The notes under the pieces were generated by a model that was given only the letters and a program-made list of their open reading frames with translations, had not been told where the DNA came from and ran no database searches. DNA of 64,000 nt from Aquabacterium sp. (GTDB lineage: Bacteria; Pseudomonadota; Gammaproteobacteria; Burkholderiales; Burkholderiaceae_C): NCBI GenBank assembly GCA_023266355.1, contig JAHFQM010000007.1, forward strand, positions 62,001-126,000, given 5' to 3'. Below, in pieces: positions 18,912 through 28,777 of the stretch (within the stretch, counting starts at the first letter, position 1; every line of letters begins with the position of its first letter). The position numbers and the translations under genes are program-made.

Positions 18912-21242
18912 ATGAAAAAACACACAGAGGCCCGCCTGGAAGACGCCATCGTCGCGCACCTGTGTGAACACGGTGGCTACCAGTTCATTGACTACCGACA
19001 CGGCCCCGCACAGGGCCGCTACAACAAGGCCCGGGCGCTCGACCCTGCGCTGGTGCTGGGCTTCATCCAGGTTGCGCAGCCCAAGCTGTGGCAAAGCTTG
19101 GTCAGCATCCATGGTGATGAAACGGGCGCTGTGGTGCTGGACCACCTCGTCAAAGAGCTGGACACCAAGGGCCTGCTCAAGGTGCTGCGCCAGGGCTTCA
19201 AGTGCTATGGCAAAACCTTGCGGGTGGCGGTGTTCGCGCCCAGCAATGGCCTGAACCCGCAAACGCAGGCGCTGTATGCGCTCAACCAGCTCACCGTCAC
19301 CCGCCAGCTGGTGCAGGCGCTGGCCTCGGGCACGCCCGTCATCATCACCACCTTGCAGAAGTTCCCCTTCATTGCCGAGACGCTGGACAAGCTGCGTGAA
19401 GAGCTGCCGATTGAAGACCGTGAGCGCTTGGGCATCTCCACACAAGGCAAGCGCTTCGCCGTGATCGTGGACGAGGCGCACAGCTCGCAATCAGGCGAGA
19501 GCGCCATGCAGCTCAAGGGCGTGCTCAATGCCCATGGCGTGCAAGAAGCCGCCACGCAGTATGTGGCCGAACAAGGGGTGGATGCCGACGACGAGGCCGA
19601 TCAGCTTGAAGGCGTGGTGCGCGAGATGCTTCGGCGCGGCAAGCAGCCCAACCTGAGCTTTTTTGCGTTCACGGCCACGCCCAAGTACAAGACCAAGAAG
19701 GTGTTTGACGAGCCTGGGCCAACCTGCGAGGCGCCCTTTCACCTCTACACGATGCGCCAGGCCATCGAGGAGCGCTTCATCCTCGATGTGCTCAAGCACT
19801 ACATCACATATGAGGCCTACTTCCACCTGGTACAGGTCGGCGACGAAGACCCGCATGTGGAGCGCAAGAAGGCTGCGCGTGCGCTGGCCCGCACCCTCAC
19901 CTTCCATGAGGTGAACCTGCGCACCAAGACCGAAGTGATGGTGGAGCACTTTCGCACGCATGTGCGCCACAAGATCGGGGGCCGCGCCAAAGCCATGGTC
20001 GTGACCGATGGCCGTTTGCATGCGGTGCGCTACAAGCAGGCGTTTGACAAATACATCGCCGAGAAGGGCTACACCGATGTCAAGACACTGGTGGCGTTTT
20101 CTGGCGTGGTGGAAGACCCGGATGCACCCGGCAAGAGCTGGACCGAAGTGGGCATGAACGGTGGCATCAAGGAAACCGAACTGCCCGAAGCCTTCGACAC
20201 CCACCAGTACCAAGTGTTGCTGGTGGCCGAGAAATACCAGACCGGCTTTGACCAGCCCTTGCTGCACACCATGTATGTGGACCGCACGCTGACGGGCCTT
20301 CAGGCGGTTCAAACCTTGTCGCGCCTGAACCGCACCTGTGCGGGCAAGGAAGACACCTTCGTGTTGGACTTTCGCAACAAGCCCGAAGAGATCTACAAGG
20401 CCTTCAAGCCTTACTACGAAGACACGCCCACGCAGCCGCTGACCGATGCCCAGCACCTGTATCGCCTGCATCACCAGATTGAAGAGACGAGTTTGATCTA
20501 CACCGAAGAGGTCAAAGATTTTTCCTCGGTGTACTTCAAGCCCGAACGCAAAATTTCTGCCAACGACCATGCGGCCATGAACGGCATCCTGGACCAGGCC
20601 GTCGAGCGATTCAAAGAGCGTGATGAGGCCGAGCGCGATGAGATCAAGGCCTTGCTGATCAACTTCCGCAACCTGTACGGTTTTTTGTCTCAGGTCATCC
20701 CGTATCAAGACAGTGATCTGGAGCAGCTCTACACCTACTTGCGCTTTCTGCTGACCAAGCTGCCCAAGCGCGAGGGCCACATGCCTGTGCAGATGGAAGA
20801 CGAGGTGGAGCTGCAGTTCTATCGCCTTCAGCAGATCAGTGAAGGCCGCATCGATTTGAACTCGGGCAAGGTCCTGCCTTTGAAAGGACCGGGTGACGTG
20901 GGTACCGGGCAGCCTGACCAGGTGGTGCGCTTGTCAGAGCTGATTGACATCCTCAACGAACGCTTTGGTACCGATTTCACCCAAGCCGATCAGCTGTTCT
21001 TCGATCAGATTCAGGAAGAGGCGATGGAGAGCGATGCCTTGCAAAAGGCCGCTGAGAACAATTCAGAAGAAGACTTCCGCTATGTGTTTGAGCAGGCTTT
21101 TGAGGGTTTGGTGATCGAACGCATGGAGGGCAATGAAGACATCTTCGGCAAGCTCATGAGCGACGGTGACTTCCGAAAACTGGCGCTGGAGCATTTGCTC
21201 AAGCGCGTCTATCAAGGGTTCAATCGCGGCAAGCGAGGTTGA
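18912..21242 (+). pseudogene. hsdR: Type I restriction subunit with large in-frame internal deletion
   Basis: 776 aa where the family has about 1000-1050. Residues 1-131 are the normal N-terminus (EDAIVAHLCEHGGYQFIDY ... LYALNQLTVTRQ). At about residue 132 (near base 19305) it jumps to LVQALASGTPVIITTLQKF, which normally lies after the Walker A motif. Missing are the PD-(D/E)XK nuclease core and helicase motif I (GSGKS). Motif II (VIVDEAHSSQSG), motif III (AFTATPK) and motif VI (LSRLNRTCAGKED) remain. The frame is preserved, so a protein may be made, but it can neither bind ATP normally nor cut DNA. ATG 18912 gives the best N-terminus. Confidence 0.88.
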
Positions 21243-21271
21243 CGCTCTGCAACAAAAATACCACGGCCACG

Positions 21272-21397
21272 TCAGTCGTCGATCTCCGCGTTGAGGGCAT
21301 GTGAGGGGATCACTTCTTCATTGCGCTTCAGGCCAGGCCTCTTGATCGACGCAAAGTCCTGACTGCCTCAGTGCAGGCAGTAATACTTCATCGGCAT
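21272..21397 (-). pseudogene. Possible 41-codon mini-gene with an in-frame TGA
   Basis: Minus-strand frame MPMKYYCLH-stop-GSQDFASIKRPGLKRNEEVI...AEIDD. The TGA (21368-21370) sits where a cysteine of a CxxC zinc-ribbon (YYCLxC-like) would be expected. It is most simply a nonsense mutation in a small zinc-ribbon protein or gene remnant. It lies convergent to hsdR, with no clear ribosome site. I do not recognise a family. Confidence 0.25.
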
Positions 21398-21729
21398 ATG
21401 CACACCCGGTGAGGCCAGGGTCAGTCTGCCCTTCTTTGCCAGCGGAGTCTGGGCGGTGCCCGCTTGAACGCTGCAGCAATGACAGCAGCGCCTCGTAGCC
21501 AGGACGCCATAGAAGCTGACAACGGTTGATTCTTGCGTGGCGGCATCGCGTGCATGCAGCCAATCTCTGAACGCGAGCTGATCTGTCTCGTTTGGTAGCG
21601 CGCGCCTTCCCCGTCCGGCGGCAGCCCCCTAGTTTGGTCACCCTTGGTCCGAATGCCAGAGGTGCTGTCACGGCACGCTCACGCAAGGGCTTTGTGATGT
21701 CACCACACGCAATAAATCCGGGAGAAGAC
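21398..21729. other. Intergenic stretch without supported gene
   Basis: About 330 bp between the hsdR region and the secreted protein gene. Open frames here are poor in composition and lack ribosome sites. It should contain the promoter of the 21730 operon, but I cannot pick a convincing -35/-10. Confidence 0.5.
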
Positions 21730-23133
21730 ATGAAACACCCGCGCGCCCAGCATCAATGGGTTGCCCTCGCCTTGGCCACATGCGCAGGCCTTGCGCCCAC
21801 ACTCACCCTGGCGGGCCACCCGGCCTTGCCTCTGGCAATCGGCGCGGCCGGCAGCCTGCTCACCGACTGGTGGCTGACGCCGGAAACCAATGTGGGACTG
21901 GGAGACTACGCCCTGGCGGATGCGCCCTCCGGCACCAACACCTGCGTGGCGTTCTCCCCCAAGTTCTCTGCGGCAACGGCCTTGAAGCCCGTTAGGGAAG
22001 GAGACATTTACCAGATTTCCCTCAAGCGCATGGCCATCGCGAAAGAGCCTGTTCGCGGAGTGACGCTCTCCTACCTCATCGACGGCAAGCACCAGTTGGC
22101 CGTGCTGGCCAAGGGCTTCGAGATGAGCCCCGACGCCACAACCGGCGCGGGCTTCGATTTTTCTCCATCGGCATCGAACACGGCCCGAGTCATCTACTAC
22201 TCCGACGACATCAAGCCGGGTCAGGAACTCAACTTCAGTCAGATCAACCTGCTGGGTCCGGCCCGCTTCGAGGGGCACGCGGTGGGCCTGTCACTGTTCG
22301 TGACCCGAATCCATGGCAACAGCGACAAGAAGATGTCGCCTGTGCTCTCCAGCCTGGCCACCTTGGGCAAGAACACCACCAACCCCGATGTGGTGAGCGC
22401 ACTGGATGTGCTGGGCACGCGCATCCTGGAAGGCCAGGACCAGCGCCTGCTGCGCTATGACGCCATGTTCCTGGCTGCGGCCAAGGGCGATACGGCAGTG
22501 AACAACGTGGCGTCCGGACTTCGAACAGCCCTGTTCAGCTACGGTGACCACATCGTGGTGCGCAAGGAAGACCGCGAAAGCCCTTTCCCTTGGGCAAGCT
22601 ACCGCTACGATCACGCCACCGGCCACCTGCACGAAGGCATTGATTGCAGCGCGCCCCCAGCCAACGTCAGCTACGCGGTGCTTCAGGTGGTGCCCGCCGA
22701 CAAAGTGGCTTATGCCCAGCAGGCTGCGTACAGCGAACTGCGCAAATCGGTGGCTGACGCCGCGGCGGCATCCACGCCCAGCCAGGCTCAGGCTTTCGTC
22801 AAAGGAGCCACGGGTCGCCTGGTGCAAGCCAAGCTCAAGCAACAAGCCTTGCTGCTCATCGCCGAAGCCTTGCCCACTGGCCGCAAACCCAGCATCGACG
22901 TGCGCACACGTCTGAAGTCCCAGGTGCTCGCCGGCATGGTCCGCACGCTCGGCAAGAACTCCAACGAGGCCATCGACCCTGAGACCGACTACACCTTGGA
23001 CACCGTGGACCACCTGCTGATGCGCATGGAAGACGAGGGTATGGCGAACATGCAGCGCGATCAGTTCAAGGCCGATGCGGCCTACCAGCTGTTTGAACAG
23101 CGCTGGGCGCGACAGGCGAGCACTCAGCCATGA
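21730..23133 (+). CDS. Secreted protein of unknown function, partner of patatin-like lipase
   Basis: 467 aa with a signal peptide (MKHPRAQHQWVALALATCAGLAPTLTLA) and no later membrane segment, so probably periplasmic or secreted. ATG 21730 follows GGGAGA and is preferred over the longer frame from 21592. The mature protein begins with a region rich in beta-type residues (YQISLKRMAI, VTLSYLIDGKH, NTARVIYYSDD, PARFEGHAVGLSLFVTRI), suggesting a sandwich domain, then a helical C-terminal half. No known family recognised. Its stop overlaps the start of the next gene (ATGA), so the two are translationally coupled and probably work together. Confidence 0.75.
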   Translation: MKHPRAQHQWVALALATCAGLAPTLTLAGHPALPLAIGAAGSLLTDWWLTPETNVGLGDYALADAPSGTNTCVAFSPKFSAATALKPVREGDIYQISLKRMAIAKEPVRGVTLSYLIDGKHQLAVLAKGFEMSPDATTGAGFDFSPSASNTARVIYYSDDIKPGQELNFSQINLLGPARFEGHAVGLSLFVTRIHGNSDKKMSPVLSSLATLGKNTTNPDVVSALDVLGTRILEGQDQRLLRYDAMFLAAAKGDTAVNNVASGLRTALFSYGDHIVVRKEDRESPFPWASYRYDHATGHLHEGIDCSAPPANVSYAVLQVVPADKVAYAQQAAYSELRKSVADAAAASTPSQAQAFVKGATGRLVQAKLKQQALLLIAEALPTGRKPSIDVRTRLKSQVLAGMVRTLGKNSNEAIDPETDYTLDTVDHLLMRMEDEGMANMQRDQFKADAAYQLFEQRWARQASTQP

Positions 23134-25445
23134 CGCAGGAGATCGACTTTTCCCATTCCGCCACGCCACCCAACGAGCGGGTGCCCCCCGGGGTCTTTCT
23201 GTCGCGCCTGTTGTTCCTGTGCTTCTTTTCGGTGTTCAGCCTGGTGGTGGCCAATGGCCTCATGCTTGGCGTGGATCAGGCCAACGAGACCTTGCAAGCC
23301 TTTGACGGCTGGGATGACCCCCGTTACTGGCTGTTCCTGTTGGGGTTCGCATCCTGGGCTGTGTCCTCCTGGTACACGTCGCGCATGCTGATCGGCAGGA
23401 TCTACCCGACCCAGGCCTTGGGCACCTGCACTCACCCCGGTTTCGCCAACTGGAGCACGGCTGTCCTGCCACGCCTGCTGGGTCTGATGGCGGTGATGCC
23501 CTCATTGGTGTTTTTTGCCAACCGAGGAGAGTGGGCAGAAGCCGCAGGCATCCTGGTCGTGGGCGGCGTCTTCCTGTTTTTCGTTCTGTTCAGGCACCGG
23601 TTCGCTGTGCGCTCAGAGCAGAGCCAGCAACGCTGGGCCTATTTTCACACCATGGGCCGACCGTCCCGTCTGGCGTTGTGGGTGCTGGGCGTGGCACCCT
23701 ACACCGTGGTACTGCTGAGCTTGACGGGCGACCCGTCCTTGCTGCGATTGGTGGGCGCCCCTGCATTGCTGCTGCTGGCCTTCACAGGCTGGACCGTGTT
23801 TGGCAGCATGGTGCTGATTTACTGGCCGAAGGTCCATCGCATGTCGGCGCTGACATGGTTGCCCTTCGTCTTGTACGTGGTGTTTTCGGCCTTCAACGAC
23901 AACCACCCCGTTGGCCAGACGGACTTTGAGCCTCGGCCCGTGGACCGCCCCACCCTCATCGACGACTTCAGAGCTTGGCAGACAAGTCGCGAGAAAGAAG
24001 GGCTTGGACAAGACCCGATCTACTTGGTGGCAGCCAATGGTGGCGCCTCGCGCTCCGGGCTGTGGGCGGCTTACCACCTGGCCACGCTGGAGGACCAGGC
24101 CCGCGGTGCGCAAAAGCAGTTCGCCCGAAACATTTATGCCATCAGCGGCATCTCGGGTGGCAGCGTGGGTGCGTCGGTGTTCGTCTCGGCCCTGGCCACA
24201 CAGCATTGGCTGCGCGGCCGGGCCAACACGAAACAGCCCATGCACCTCGCACCGCTGGTGTTGGCTTTCTTCAAGCAGGATCACCTGACCCCTGTGGTGA
24301 GTTCCCTGCTTTACGGGGACACCTTGGCGCGTTTTTCACCCTCGCCCATCCCTTACCTCGACCGCTCTCGGGCCCTGGAGAGAGCTTGGCAACACGATTG
24401 GGCCAAGGTGCAGCAAGACTGGCTGAGCGCTCAAGGCATGTGGACCGAGCCGGTGCAGGCCCAGGCTTGCCGCCTGAACTGGTTTCTCCGCCCGCTGGAG
24501 GCGCTCTATCAGTCGCCCTGGCAAGACGCGGCCTTCGACTGTCTCGCGCCCCCGCCCCCGTTCGCCGGGCAGCCTGCCGTGTTGCTGCCGCGGCTTTTCC
24601 TGAACACCGCCTCGATGCAACGCGGCACGCCTGTGCTGCAGGCACCTGTCACGCTGCCCGCAATCATCCCGGCGGTGGACCTCTTTGACCTCGACCGGTT
24701 TGACACGGCTCGCGTGAGCCTCGCGGGGGCCGCACACAACTCGGCTCGCTTTCCGTTCATCAGCCCGGTGGGTTTGGTGCGTCAGCGCCAAGGGCAAGCC
24801 TGGGGTCACGTGGGCGACGGCGGCTACTTCGAAAGCTCCGGCACCTGGACCCTGGCGCAGATCCTCAACACCCTGGAGCAAGGGCTCCGTCCTGAAGAGT
24901 GGCACAAGCTGACGCAACAGCTGCGCATCATCATCCTCGACGGCAATCCGACGGCACACGACGCAGTCACCTGGCTGGAGCGCCCCGCTGGTGACGGATG
25001 CAAGGTGCCTGCCTCGGGGCACCACGTCGATGCGGCTGTGGCCGACAACTGCGGGCCGGAAGCGAGCTCGCTCATGATCGAAGTCATGGGCCCGCTGCAG
25101 GGATTGTTCAGTGCAAGAGAAGGGCGGGCTGCAGGCGAAACGCGGGCGCTGAGCCTGATCGTCGAGCGCCTTACCCGACCTGGCCTGGGAAAATTGTTCG
25201 AGATCCGGCAACCCGCTGTCACCATTGAAGAACCTGCCATGAGCTGGTTTCTGAACCAACAAAGCATGCAGCTCATGGACATGCTTGTCCGAGGCCAGCC
25301 ATTTTCCAAAGTGGTGAGCGCAAACGCCGCGAGCATGGGTGGCTTGGCGCCGGGGGCGGAAGCGTCCTGGCAGAGGTTCGAGGCTCAACGCCGGAACTTG
25401 CTCGCACAGGTGTTGAACCCACCCGCGAACAAGCCCGCTCCTTGA
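23130..25445 (+). CDS. Membrane-anchored patatin-like phospholipase
   Basis: 771 aa. The N-terminal 270 residues hold about six to seven hydrophobic segments (LFLCFFSVFSLVVANGLML, LAGILVVGGVFLFFVLF and others). The rest is a patatin-type lipase: oxyanion region VAANGGASRSGLWAAY, nucleophile elbow GISGG with Ser342, and the catalytic aspartate in VGDGGYFESSG (Asp563). Patatins are Ser-Asp dyad acyl hydrolases acting on membrane lipids; several secreted ones are toxins. The GGGxR oxyanion motif reads NGGASR here. It is coupled to the upstream secreted protein. Substrate unknown. Confidence 0.8.
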   Translation: MTQEIDFSHSATPPNERVPPGVFLSRLLFLCFFSVFSLVVANGLMLGVDQANETLQAFDGWDDPRYWLFLLGFASWAVSSWYTSRMLIGRIYPTQALGTCTHPGFANWSTAVLPRLLGLMAVMPSLVFFANRGEWAEAAGILVVGGVFLFFVLFRHRFAVRSEQSQQRWAYFHTMGRPSRLALWVLGVAPYTVVLLSLTGDPSLLRLVGAPALLLLAFTGWTVFGSMVLIYWPKVHRMSALTWLPFVLYVVFSAFNDNHPVGQTDFEPRPVDRPTLIDDFRAWQTSREKEGLGQDPIYLVAANGGASRSGLWAAYHLATLEDQARGAQKQFARNIYAISGISGGSVGASVFVSALATQHWLRGRANTKQPMHLAPLVLAFFKQDHLTPVVSSLLYGDTLARFSPSPIPYLDRSRALERAWQHDWAKVQQDWLSAQGMWTEPVQAQACRLNWFLRPLEALYQSPWQDAAFDCLAPPPPFAGQPAVLLPRLFLNTASMQRGTPVLQAPVTLPAIIPAVDLFDLDRFDTARVSLAGAAHNSARFPFISPVGLVRQRQGQAWGHVGDGGYFESSGTWTLAQILNTLEQGLRPEEWHKLTQQLRIIILDGNPTAHDAVTWLERPAGDGCKVPASGHHVDAAVADNCGPEASSLMIEVMGPLQGLFSAREGRAAGETRALSLIVERLTRPGLGKLFEIRQPAVTIEEPAMSWFLNQQSMQLMDMLVRGQPFSKVVSANAASMGGLAPGAEASWQRFEAQRRNLLAQVLNPPANKPAP

Positions 25446-25516
25446 GTGGCGTCGATTGGTGAACATTTCGGACGCGGCTGAACTGAAGCGCCCTGGTTCC
25501 GCGCGCCGAAGACAGG

Positions 25517-25813
25517 TCAGGGGCTGGACTTGCGCAACGCAGGCGCAATCTTTTCGATTTCGGCAACCATCTTGCAGGCTTTGGCTCGCGCGCATGACGC
25601 TGGGGTGGCCGTGCCGGTGCATGGCTTGCCCCAAGTTCGGGGTACGCAACCCACAAGCTTCGGCAGATCCTGGCGCAACACGTGCCAGGCCGTGAGGTCT
25701 GGGCGGTCACAGCAGCACCGTTCAGGGCGTTGATTGACCAGCACAAGGTGTGCCTTCAACCCGCACAGCAAGGACGCAAAGAGCCTTGATTTCTGAACTC
25801 CGAGCCGTGACAT
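25517..25813 (-). CDS. Doubtful small cysteine-rich ORF
   Basis: 98-aa minus-strand frame (MSRLGVQKSRLFASLLCGLK ... KSSP) inside a 560-bp gap. It has six cysteines, including CCC and a later CTG...C cluster. The HLVLVNQRPE / CCCDRPD pattern faintly recalls small 2Fe-2S ferredoxin-like proteins, but spacing is poor. No ribosome site. It could be a remnant or chance frame; the rest of 25446-26005 shows nothing else. Confidence 0.2.
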   Translation of the reverse strand: MSRLGVQKSRLFASLLCGLKAHLVLVNQRPERCCCDRPDLTAWHVLRQDLPKLVGCVPRTWGKPCTGTATPASCARAKACKMVAEIEKIAPALRKSSP

Positions 25814-26005
25814 GTTGTCAATCCGTCTTTCGGATGACTGCAGGTGTGTGTCGTGATGTGCCACGTCGCATTGTTTGAAACATGTAAATCCACCCATGTG
25901 CCGGCCTTGGTGAGCTAACAAGCGCTCACAAACAGATGAGCCTTCCCTCCTAAGCTGCCTCAGCCTCTGTCCTGGGGGCTGCATCCATTCATTGAGGGAA
26001 AAATC

Positions 26006-27967
26006 ATGCACAAATGCGCGCCCGCTCGTTTGGTGACGCTGTCATTGCTGGCCACTTCATTCGCTGCCCAGGCAGCAACGATTGCGCTCAGCGACACCGC
26101 ACCGCTCTACAACCCGACATCGGTCAAGACGTCGGTCTACAACAAGACCTACCAAGAGTCTGGCGCCGTCGATGGCGACTACTTTGGCTGGGCTGTGCTT
26201 GGCAAGTGGTACAACATCAGTTACTGCCTTGACGAGGCGAAGACGGACTGCCCGGTCGACAACACCCAGTGGACGCGTGTGAGGCCGCCTTGGGCTTCTG
26301 TTTTTTCTGCGGACAAGGCGCTGAAGTTCGCACCACAGAAGCTGAGCAGCGATGGTGGCGGCATCCAGTACATCTTGCCCCTGCCTTTTGCCTTGAACGC
26401 ACGCTATCGCATCAGCATGCGATTGGGCACCACGCCGGGCAATGCCAACGCAGTGCACGTGGCGATGATGGGCAAAACGGCGTGGGACTACGCCGCGATG
26501 GCGCGCATCTATGACATCCCGGCCAACAAGTCCTATGTGGACGTGGTGATGAATGGGGTGTTCACCGGCGCGGACGGCGGGGCGGTCCAGGCGGATGGTC
26601 GCACCTTGCGCTTGTTTCCACAAAAGGCAGGCCTGCCGATCTACGTGGACAACGTCAAGGTCGAGGTCATGAATGCCGACCCCTTGAACCTGGCGTCGGA
26701 CGTGAGCGCAGCCACCAGCGCCGCGCCACTGCCCATGGATCCCAAGATGTTTGGCTTGCATGTCAACGAACTGGGTTCGCACAATGCCTGGCCCGCTTTG
26801 TCCCAGGAAGTGTTCCGACTGTGGGGTACTGACGGCAGTTACTGGTTCTCGGTTCAGCCGACCAATGACCCGGACCCATCCCATTGGAACTGGAGTCAGA
26901 TCGACTACCGTGTGAATTACTTCAAAGGCAACAACCCGAACGGCAGCATCATTTACACCTTGGGACAGTCGCCGGCATGGGCTTCCAGCAACCCCAGCCA
27001 AGCGGGTTGCGCCTACGGCACGGGCGTTTGCGCACCTCCTGCCAACGACGCGGACTTCAAGGCGTACGTGAAAGCCACGGCACAACGCTATCTGGGCAAG
27101 GTCCAATATTTTGAGATCTGGAATGAGCCGGGTTGGGGCGGCTTCTTCGCGGGAACACCGGCCAAGCTGGCCAGCATGACGGCCGTGGCCAAGCAGGCGC
27201 TCCGTGAAGTCGACCCCACCGATGCCTACAAGCTGCGCCTGATCGGCCCGGCTGTTGGCGGTGTCTGGCTGGACCAGTACCTGCGAGCGGGTGCCGGTGC
27301 CAATCTGGACATCTTCAACGTCCACCAGTACCTCAGCCCGACCACGATCGAGGCGGATGTCCCTGCAGGCATCGCCAATGCCAAGTTGACCCTGCAGGCT
27401 TACGGTTTGAAGTTGCCGATCTGGAACACGGAGTCGGGCATCCACTGCGGCCCTGGCGGATCGCTGTGTCCGGTGAATTACGCGCCTTCGGACAGTGTGT
27501 TGCGTGGGATGGAGCCGCGCTCACTGGCTGTGCAGTGGGCCAATGGCGTGAGCAACGTGGACTACTACTTCATGGAAGGTTGGGGTCCCGCCTGGGAGGG
27601 TTTGGTGAAGCGTGCTGACCCGAGCATCGGGTGTGCCAACACGCCACCGTCTTACTGCACGCCGTTCATGCCGCTGCAACCAATGGGCACGGGCTTTGCC
27701 AAAGCCGCTGCGTGGCTGAAGAATGCCAAGTTGACCAGTGCCTACAAGATGGCCTCTGCCGACATCTACATTTTCAAGTTCACGACACCCGCTGGCGCCA
27801 AGCGCTACCTGGTGTGGACCACGGGCACGAGCGATCAGGTGGTGACGGCACCGTCGGCATGGGCTGCGAAGACGGTGAGCGACACGGCAGGCGCGGCAGT
27901 GCCCTTGGCGACATCGACCACGGCATTCACGCTCAAGTCCAATGAGCCGCTGCTGATCAGTCCTTGA
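26006..27967 (+). CDS. Secreted glycoside hydrolase, clan GH-A (GH39/PslG-like)
   Basis: 653 aa with a signal peptide (MHKCAPARLVTLSLLATSFAAQA). Residues 30-225 look like a beta-rich carbohydrate-binding-type region. From about 240 a TIM-barrel glycosidase follows, with the acid/base in YFEIWNEPGW (Glu374) and the nucleophile in LPIWNTESGIH (Glu476), about 100 residues apart as in GH-A enzymes of the GH39/PslG type that hydrolyse or trim exopolysaccharides or xylo-oligosaccharides. GAGGGA lies upstream of the ATG. It is monocistronic and ends at a strong hairpin. Substrate unknown. Confidence 0.75.
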   Translation: MHKCAPARLVTLSLLATSFAAQAATIALSDTAPLYNPTSVKTSVYNKTYQESGAVDGDYFGWAVLGKWYNISYCLDEAKTDCPVDNTQWTRVRPPWASVFSADKALKFAPQKLSSDGGGIQYILPLPFALNARYRISMRLGTTPGNANAVHVAMMGKTAWDYAAMARIYDIPANKSYVDVVMNGVFTGADGGAVQADGRTLRLFPQKAGLPIYVDNVKVEVMNADPLNLASDVSAATSAAPLPMDPKMFGLHVNELGSHNAWPALSQEVFRLWGTDGSYWFSVQPTNDPDPSHWNWSQIDYRVNYFKGNNPNGSIIYTLGQSPAWASSNPSQAGCAYGTGVCAPPANDADFKAYVKATAQRYLGKVQYFEIWNEPGWGGFFAGTPAKLASMTAVAKQALREVDPTDAYKLRLIGPAVGGVWLDQYLRAGAGANLDIFNVHQYLSPTTIEADVPAGIANAKLTLQAYGLKLPIWNTESGIHCGPGGSLCPVNYAPSDSVLRGMEPRSLAVQWANGVSNVDYYFMEGWGPAWEGLVKRADPSIGCANTPPSYCTPFMPLQPMGTGFAKAAAWLKNAKLTSAYKMASADIYIFKFTTPAGAKRYLVWTTGTSDQVVTAPSAWAAKTVSDTAGAAVPLATSTTAFTLKSNEPLLISP

Positions 27968-27977
27968 CCCAGCGGAC

Positions 27978-28002
27978 GGCCAGAGGCTGTGTGCCTCTGG
28001 CC
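27978..28002. terminator. Convergent hairpin terminator
   Basis: Perfect 10-bp stem GGCCAGAGGC / GCCTCTGGCC with a TGTGT loop, 10 bp past the hydrolase stop and before the convergent gene at 28044. There is no T tract on either strand, so its strength is uncertain. Confidence 0.5.
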
Positions 28003-28043
28003 GAACGACCTTGCCGTGGCGCACGGGCCATTTTTGTGCTCAG

Positions 28044-28682
28044 TCACCGCACCGTGTACCCCCGTCCATCCATGCAGGCCGCCACGGCCCGCTGGAACAC
28101 ATCGGCGTCCAGCAAGGCGGCTTGTTGCATGGTGGCCCAGCGGTTGCACTCCTGGCGGTCGCCCTCGGTTTGCGCGGGTGACTGTCCGTTGCGCGGGTAG
28201 ATGACGGGCGTGGGCGGGGGCTTGATCGGTGCTGGCACGGCGGCCTGCGCGGTTTCGACGCTGGGCGGTGGCGCCACCACGGCGAAGCCTCGGCCCGGTG
28301 CGGGCAGGTAGTAGGCACCGTTGAGGTAGTAGTACATCGTGTTGCCGACCCAGACCGTCACGCAATCGGGTGGCAGCACCGGCACCAGAACGCCCAGGGG
28401 TGGCGCGATCACCACGTAGCGGTCGGCATAGGGGCGGAACCACACCCCGCTGTTGAAGAACAGGTGGCCGGTGCCGAATGCGATGCTCAGGCTGCCACCA
28501 GGCAGGCCGTAGGCCACGTAGCCCACCGAGGGGTAGTAGTGGTTGTGGCTGTAGCGTGGGTCGAAGCGCCAGGGGTCGCCGCCGCGGCGGTGGTCGCCAT
28601 GGCGAGGGTCAGCATGTGCAGGCGCGTGTGCCAGGGCCAGGGCCCCGAGCACGGCACACAAGAGGGTCGAACGGCATCGCAT
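28044..28682 (-). CDS. DUF6515-type exported protein
   Basis: 212 aa. ATG 28682 is preceded by AAGGAG and begins a signal peptide (MRCRSTLLCAVLGALALAHAPAHA); the frame extends further up. The mature part has the Tyr/Pro/Gly-rich pattern RYVVIAPPLGVLVPVLPP, then TMYYYLNGAYYLPAPG, as in DUF6515 envelope proteins of unknown function. The C-terminal 40 residues (DRQECNRWATMQQ ... CMDGRGYTVR) have a conserved-looking Cys pair and the GYTVR ending seen in small periplasmic proteins. Transcribed alone. Confidence 0.7.
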   Translation of the reverse strand: MRCRSTLLCAVLGALALAHAPAHADPRHGDHRRGGDPWRFDPRYSHNHYYPSVGYVAYGLPGGSLSIAFGTGHLFFNSGVWFRPYADRYVVIAPPLGVLVPVLPPDCVTVWVGNTMYYYLNGAYYLPAPGRGFAVVAPPPSVETAQAAVPAPIKPPPTPVIYPRNGQSPAQTEGDRQECNRWATMQQAALLDADVFQRAVAACMDGRGYTVR

Positions 28683-28777
28683 GGCATCACTCCTTCGCGT
28701 CGGTGTGGACCGACGTTCAGATGGTAGTGATCGCGCGCCGCGTTGGCAGGGCCGGCAAGGCAAAGTTTTGCGATGCG

